DNA of 64,000 nt, from NCBI RefSeq assembly GCF_008705135.1, contig NZ_CP023694.1:806001-870000 (forward strand). Reading direction: 5' to 3'. The first letter of the stretch is position 1. Each line of letters starts with the position of its first letter. Under the pieces are notes generated by a model. It made no database searches, was not told the DNA's origin, and saw only the letters and a program-made list of their open reading frames with translations. This DNA is from Streptomyces coeruleorubidus (lineage in GTDB: Bacteria; Actinomycetota; Actinomycetes; Streptomycetales; Streptomycetaceae). This document shows positions 61,076-64,000 of this stretch, in pieces. Position numbers and translations under genes: made by a program.

Positions 61076-62083
61076 ATGAGCAGAATCAACCACCAGGTGC
61101 GTCTGGCCGCACGTCCCGTGGGCGAGCCGCGGCCCACCGACTGGGAGCACGTCGAGGAGCCGGCCGGAGAGCCCGGCGACGGGGAATTCCTGGTGCAGGT
61201 GCTCTGCCTGTCGATCGACCCGGCGATGCGCGGCTGGATGAACGCGGGCCGGTCCTACATCCGTCCGGTGGAGATCGGCGAGGTGATGCGCGCCGGCGCG
61301 GTGGGAAGGGTGATCGCCTCCCGGCATTCCGGGTTCGCGGTCGGTGACCATGTGTCGGGCTCGTTCGGCGTGCAGGAGTACTGCGTGTCGGACGGCCGCG
61401 ACGTGACCAAGGTCGACCCGGAGGCCGCCCCGTTGCCGACCTATCTCGGTGCTCTCGGCATGTCGGGCCTGACGGCCTACTTCGGCCTGATCGACATCGG
61501 GCGTCCCGGGCCCGGTCAGACCGTCGTCGTCTCCGGAGCGGCGGGGGCGGTCGGCAGTGTCGTCGGGCAGATCGCCAAGATCCTGGGCTGCCGGGTCATC
61601 GGCATCGCCGGTGGCGAGGCCAAGTGCCGGCTGGTGGTCGACGAGTTCGGCTTCGACGCCGCGATCGACTACCAGAAGGAAGACGTCCGCAAGGCCCTGG
61701 GGGTACATGCCCCCGGCGGCGTCGACGTGTACTTCGACAACGTCGGCGGTGACGTGCTGGACGCCGTGCTGCTGCGGCTGGCGCGCGGTGCCCGCATCGT
61801 CGTGTGCGGCGCGATCTCCCAGTACAACAGCACGACGCCGCAGGGCCCAGGCAACTACCTGTCGCTGCTGGTGAACCGCGCCTCCATGACGGGCATGGTG
61901 GTGTTCGACTACGCCGACCGGTACGCCGAAGGCGTCGCTCAACTGGCCGCATGGCGGGCAGAGGGCCGGCTGAAGTCCCTGGAGGACGTGGTGTCCGGCG
62001 GCGTGGCGGCGTTCCCCGAAACCCTGATGCGGCTCTTCCGTGGTGAGAACCACGGCAAGCTGGTGCTGAAGATCGCGGACTGA
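61076..62083 (+). CDS. NADP-dependent MDR oxidoreductase (CurA/prostaglandin reductase type)
   Basis: 335 residues with LSIDPAMRGWMN, LGMSGLTAYFGL, VSGAAGAVGSVVGQIAKILG and VYFDNVGGDVLDAVLLRLA. Same group as the protein at 26777 (about the same length and all signatures), so they are paralogues within one window. Start ATG with AAGGAG 12-14 bases before; the longer open frame upstream lacks conservation. It precedes a zinc alcohol dehydrogenase gene by 25 bases, likely one operon under the palindrome in the upstream region. Confidence 0.9.
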   Translation: MSRINHQVRLAARPVGEPRPTDWEHVEEPAGEPGDGEFLVQVLCLSIDPAMRGWMNAGRSYIRPVEIGEVMRAGAVGRVIASRHSGFAVGDHVSGSFGVQEYCVSDGRDVTKVDPEAAPLPTYLGALGMSGLTAYFGLIDIGRPGPGQTVVVSGAAGAVGSVVGQIAKILGCRVIGIAGGEAKCRLVVDEFGFDAAIDYQKEDVRKALGVHAPGGVDVYFDNVGGDVLDAVLLRLARGARIVVCGAISQYNSTTPQGPGNYLSLLVNRASMTGMVVFDYADRYAEGVAQLAAWRAEGRLKSLEDVVSGGVAAFPETLMRLFRGENHGKLVLKIAD

Positions 62084-62108
62084 CCGGGCAGAGGGAGGGA
62101 GGATTCCG

Positions 62109-63161
62109 GTGAAAGCACTGAGCTACCACGGACGTCACGACATCCGCTACGGGGACGTCCCCGAGCCTGCCGTCACCAACCCCACCGATGCGGTCGTCCA
62201 GGTCACCACGGCCGGCATCTGCGGCAGCGACCTGCACATCTACCACGGCAACCCGTTCAGCCCGGAGCTGGGTTACACACCGGGACACGAGTGCGTCGGT
62301 GTGGTGGCCGACATCGGCGACCAGGTCACCCGGTTCAAGCCCGGCGACCGGGTCCTGGTGCCCGCCTCGGTCGGCTGTGCCGAGTGCCGGTCGTGCGCGG
62401 CCGGATTCACCGCCCGGTGCGAGCGCGCCAAGTCCAGCACGGAACTCTGCTACGGGGTGAGCCCGCAGCTCCAGGGCAGCCAGGCCCAGGCCCTCGCGGT
62501 GCCGTACGCCGATGTCAATCTGGTGCACCTGCCCGAGGACATCTCCGACGAAGCCGCGGTCGTCCTGACGGACAACGCCCCCACGGCCTGGTACGGCTGC
62601 CGCCGTGCCCGTATCCAGCCCGGTGAGACGGTCCTGGTCGTCGGCCTCGGCCCGGTCGGCCTCATGGCCGCCCAGGGCGCCTTCGCCATGGGCGCCGCAC
62701 GGGTGCTGGGTGCGGACCTGGTCGCGGAACGCCGCGCTTTCGCCGCCACCCTGGGTGTCGAACCGGTCGAGGGCGAGGACGCGCGGACGGCCATTCGGGA
62801 CATGACGGGCGGACGCGGGCCGGATGCCGTGGTGGAGGCCGTGGGCTCGGACGCCACGATCGAGCTCGCCCTCAAGGCCGTCCGGCAAGCCGGCCGGGTC
62901 AGTGTCATCGGGGTCAGCCAGAACAAGGCGTTCCCATTCCACATGGGGCTGGCGCAGGTCAAGGAACTGGAGTTCGCCATCGGGCTGTGCTCGGTGCACT
63001 ACGAACTCCCTCCCCTGATCGCCCTCACCCGTGCCGGCCGGATCAATCCGGAGGTGGTCGTCTCCCACCGCTACGCCCTCTCCGAAGGTCCGGCGGCGTA
63101 CGAACTGTTCGCGGACCGCTCCGACGGCGTGCGCAAGATCCTCCTCGATCCCACCCGCTGA
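62109..63161 (+). CDS. zinc-dependent alcohol dehydrogenase
   Basis: 350 residues: catalytic zinc Cys in GICGSDLHIYHG and His in PGHECVGVV, structural-zinc cysteines CAECRSCAAGFTARC, NAD loop LVVGLGPVGLMAAQGAFAMG. The pattern GGRGPDAVVEAVGS fits the formaldehyde/sorbitol-type branch. GTG start preceded by GGAGGA. Probably oxidises a secondary alcohol or polyol whose enone is handled by the MDR protein upstream. Confidence 0.9.
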   Translation: MKALSYHGRHDIRYGDVPEPAVTNPTDAVVQVTTAGICGSDLHIYHGNPFSPELGYTPGHECVGVVADIGDQVTRFKPGDRVLVPASVGCAECRSCAAGFTARCERAKSSTELCYGVSPQLQGSQAQALAVPYADVNLVHLPEDISDEAAVVLTDNAPTAWYGCRRARIQPGETVLVVGLGPVGLMAAQGAFAMGAARVLGADLVAERRAFAATLGVEPVEGEDARTAIRDMTGGRGPDAVVEAVGSDATIELALKAVRQAGRVSVIGVSQNKAFPFHMGLAQVKELEFAIGLCSVHYELPPLIALTRAGRINPEVVVSHRYALSEGPAAYELFADRSDGVRKILLDPTR

Positions 63162-63169
63162 CCCTGTTC

Positions 63170-63199
63170 ATGAGAGGGAAGACATGGCTTCCCTCTCAT
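63170..63199 (+). terminator. terminator hairpin after the alcohol dehydrogenase gene
   Basis: ATGAGAGGGAAG, six-base loop, CTTCCCTCTCAT: a perfect 12-bp stem eight bases after the stop. Confidence 0.75.
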
Positions 63200-63290
63200 A
63201 CAGGGCACTTCCCGGCCCGCGTGAACTGCCCGTGCGCGGCTGACGTCGTACGGTCTTGTCACCACGCATCACGAGGAGACAGGAAGGCCG

Positions 63291-63623
63291 ATGATCTTCA
63301 TCACCGCCAAGTTCCGAGTCCGTCCCGAGCATGCCGACCGGTGGCCGGAGATCACCGCCGACTTCACCGAAGCCACGCGCCGAGAGCCCGGCTGCCTCTG
63401 GTTCGACTGGTCGCGAAGCCTGACGGACCCCACGGAGTACGTCCTGGTCGAGGCCTTCCGCGATGACGAAGCAGGCGCCTCTCACGTGCAGTCGGCGCAC
63501 TTCAGGGCCGCGCAGCAGACCCTGCCGCCCCATCTGGTCGAGACCCCCCGCATCGTGAACGCGAACGTTCCGCAGGACGACTGGTCGCTCCTGGGCGAGA
63601 TGGCGGTTCACGAGCAGGGGTAG
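63291..63623 (+). CDS. ABM-domain (antibiotic biosynthesis monooxygenase-like) protein
   Basis: 110 residues: MIFITAKFRVRPEHADRWPEITADFTEATRREPGCLWFDW, then YVLVEAFRDDEAGASHVQSAHF, the LsrG/YgiN-like dimeric fold. GAGGAGACAGG lies before the ATG. It is the second ABM protein in the window (the other at 26426), with its own promoter behind the terminator. The substrate is unknown; possible quinone or signal-molecule turnover. Confidence 0.85.
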   Translation: MIFITAKFRVRPEHADRWPEITADFTEATRREPGCLWFDWSRSLTDPTEYVLVEAFRDDEAGASHVQSAHFRAAQQTLPPHLVETPRIVNANVPQDDWSLLGEMAVHEQG

Positions 63624-63768
63624 GACGGTCTCCGACTGCGGCCGGCTCAACGTCGAAATGTGACCTACGGCAGGCTTACGGGCATTCCAACCAGTCGGTA
63701 TGGTGCGCCGCCTGAAGCATCCTTTCCCGTTCACCGCACGCATCCGTGCCGTAGTGGAAGGCCAGGCG

Positions 63769-64000
63769 ATGACATACGCAGACGAGCACCGTTACCCACC
63801 CTCAGCACCCACGGGATGGCCGGAGTCGTACGGGCACGACGCCCCGCGATACGACTCGTACGGGCGGCAAGCCCCATGGAACGCCCCTTGGGACGCCCCC
63901 TACGCGCACGAGACTCATCGAGACGACGCCGACCTCGCCGCCCTCCGCTCGGCCTACCGCCTGCTCCGCCGGATCTCCACGCTCACCGCACTCGGCTCCT
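63769..64000 (+). CDS. DUF485-type membrane protein, N-terminal part
   Basis: 77 residues are in the window; the gene continues beyond the right edge. The N-terminus is a Pro/Tyr/Gly-rich low-complexity arm (MTYADEHRYPPSAPTGWP, repeated DAPRYDSYG / WNAPWDAPY units), followed by LAALRSAYRLLRRISTLTALGS, the beginning of the DUF485 domain with its first membrane segment. In streptomycetes DUF485 proteins often accompany acetate/solute symporters, so a symporter gene may follow outside the window. The start is chosen as the ATG directly before the low-complexity arm. Confidence 0.6.
   Translation, partial: MTYADEHRYPPSAPTGWPESYGHDAPRYDSYGRQAPWNAPWDAPYAHETHRDDADLAALRSAYRLLRRISTLTALGS

Overview
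The window is chromosomal DNA of a high-GC actinomycete, most likely Streptomyces or a close relative. The signs are very strong G/C bias at third codon positions, GTG/TTG starts, ATGA/GTGA stop-start overlaps, many TetR/MarR/HxlR/ArsR regulators, a proline-rich DUF485-type protein, a DesK-type kinase paired with an ABC-2 exporter, and a fused isobutyryl-CoA mutase. No rRNA, tRNA, CRISPR array, phage module or complete transposase gene was seen.

Layout. 1-441: start of a secreted GH78-type alpha-L-rhamnosidase with a LacI-type operator just upstream. 720-4539: ABC-2 exporter plus two-component system. 4592-6433: three small conserved proteins. 6434-7862: ArsR regulator between two SRPBCC (AHSA1) proteins. 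One SRPBCC gene carries a 177-bp miniature inverted-repeat element inserted in frame, and a pair of matching operators lies upstream of the unit.

7958-46385 is a very large catabolic locus. It holds three acyl-CoA dehydrogenases, an enoyl-CoA hydratase, a DUF35/thiolase pair, a second thiolase, SDRs, an acyl-CoA ligase, a complete 2-oxoacid dehydrogenase E1alpha/E1beta/E2 set (no E3), and two Rieske oxygenases with a 2Fe-2S ferredoxin and a PDR-type reductase. It also holds a sugar-type ABC importer, zinc alcohol dehydrogenase, MDR reductase, ThuA-like protein, and a cobalamin-dependent fused acyl-CoA mutase (IcmF). Two unusual PEP-synthase-like proteins lie here as well. One (10873-13467) has intact phospho-His and PEP domains but an eroded ATP-grasp domain. 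The other (24618-26354) has the His domain but no ATP-grasp domain at all. The simplest reading is uptake of a small molecule, activation by oxygenation and possibly phosphorylation, CoA ligation, beta-oxidation-like cleavage and entry into central metabolism through IcmF and the 2-oxoacid dehydrogenase. The substrate cannot be read from the sequence, and I consider this the best candidate for an undescribed system.

46458-54269: 3-hydroxyacyl-CoA dehydrogenase, then an NTF2-like/MBL/DsbA-like operon, MarR, two HxlR regulators, a TetR, a PaaI-type thioesterase, a TetR C-terminal relic and a quinone-oxidoreductase-like gene. That last gene shares a 20-bp upstream motif with one of the HxlR genes. 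54364-64000: 3-hydroxyisobutyryl-CoA hydrolase-like protein, PrpE-type propionyl-CoA synthetase, SDR, MFS exporter, LppX/LprG-type lipoprotein, two oxidoreductases, an ABM-domain protein, and the start of a DUF485-type membrane protein running off the window.

Pseudogenes or relics: a frame-disrupted, 5'-truncated VOC gene (21973-22333) and a TetR C-terminal fragment (52689-53033). A solo end of the same miniature element lies at 46397-46420.
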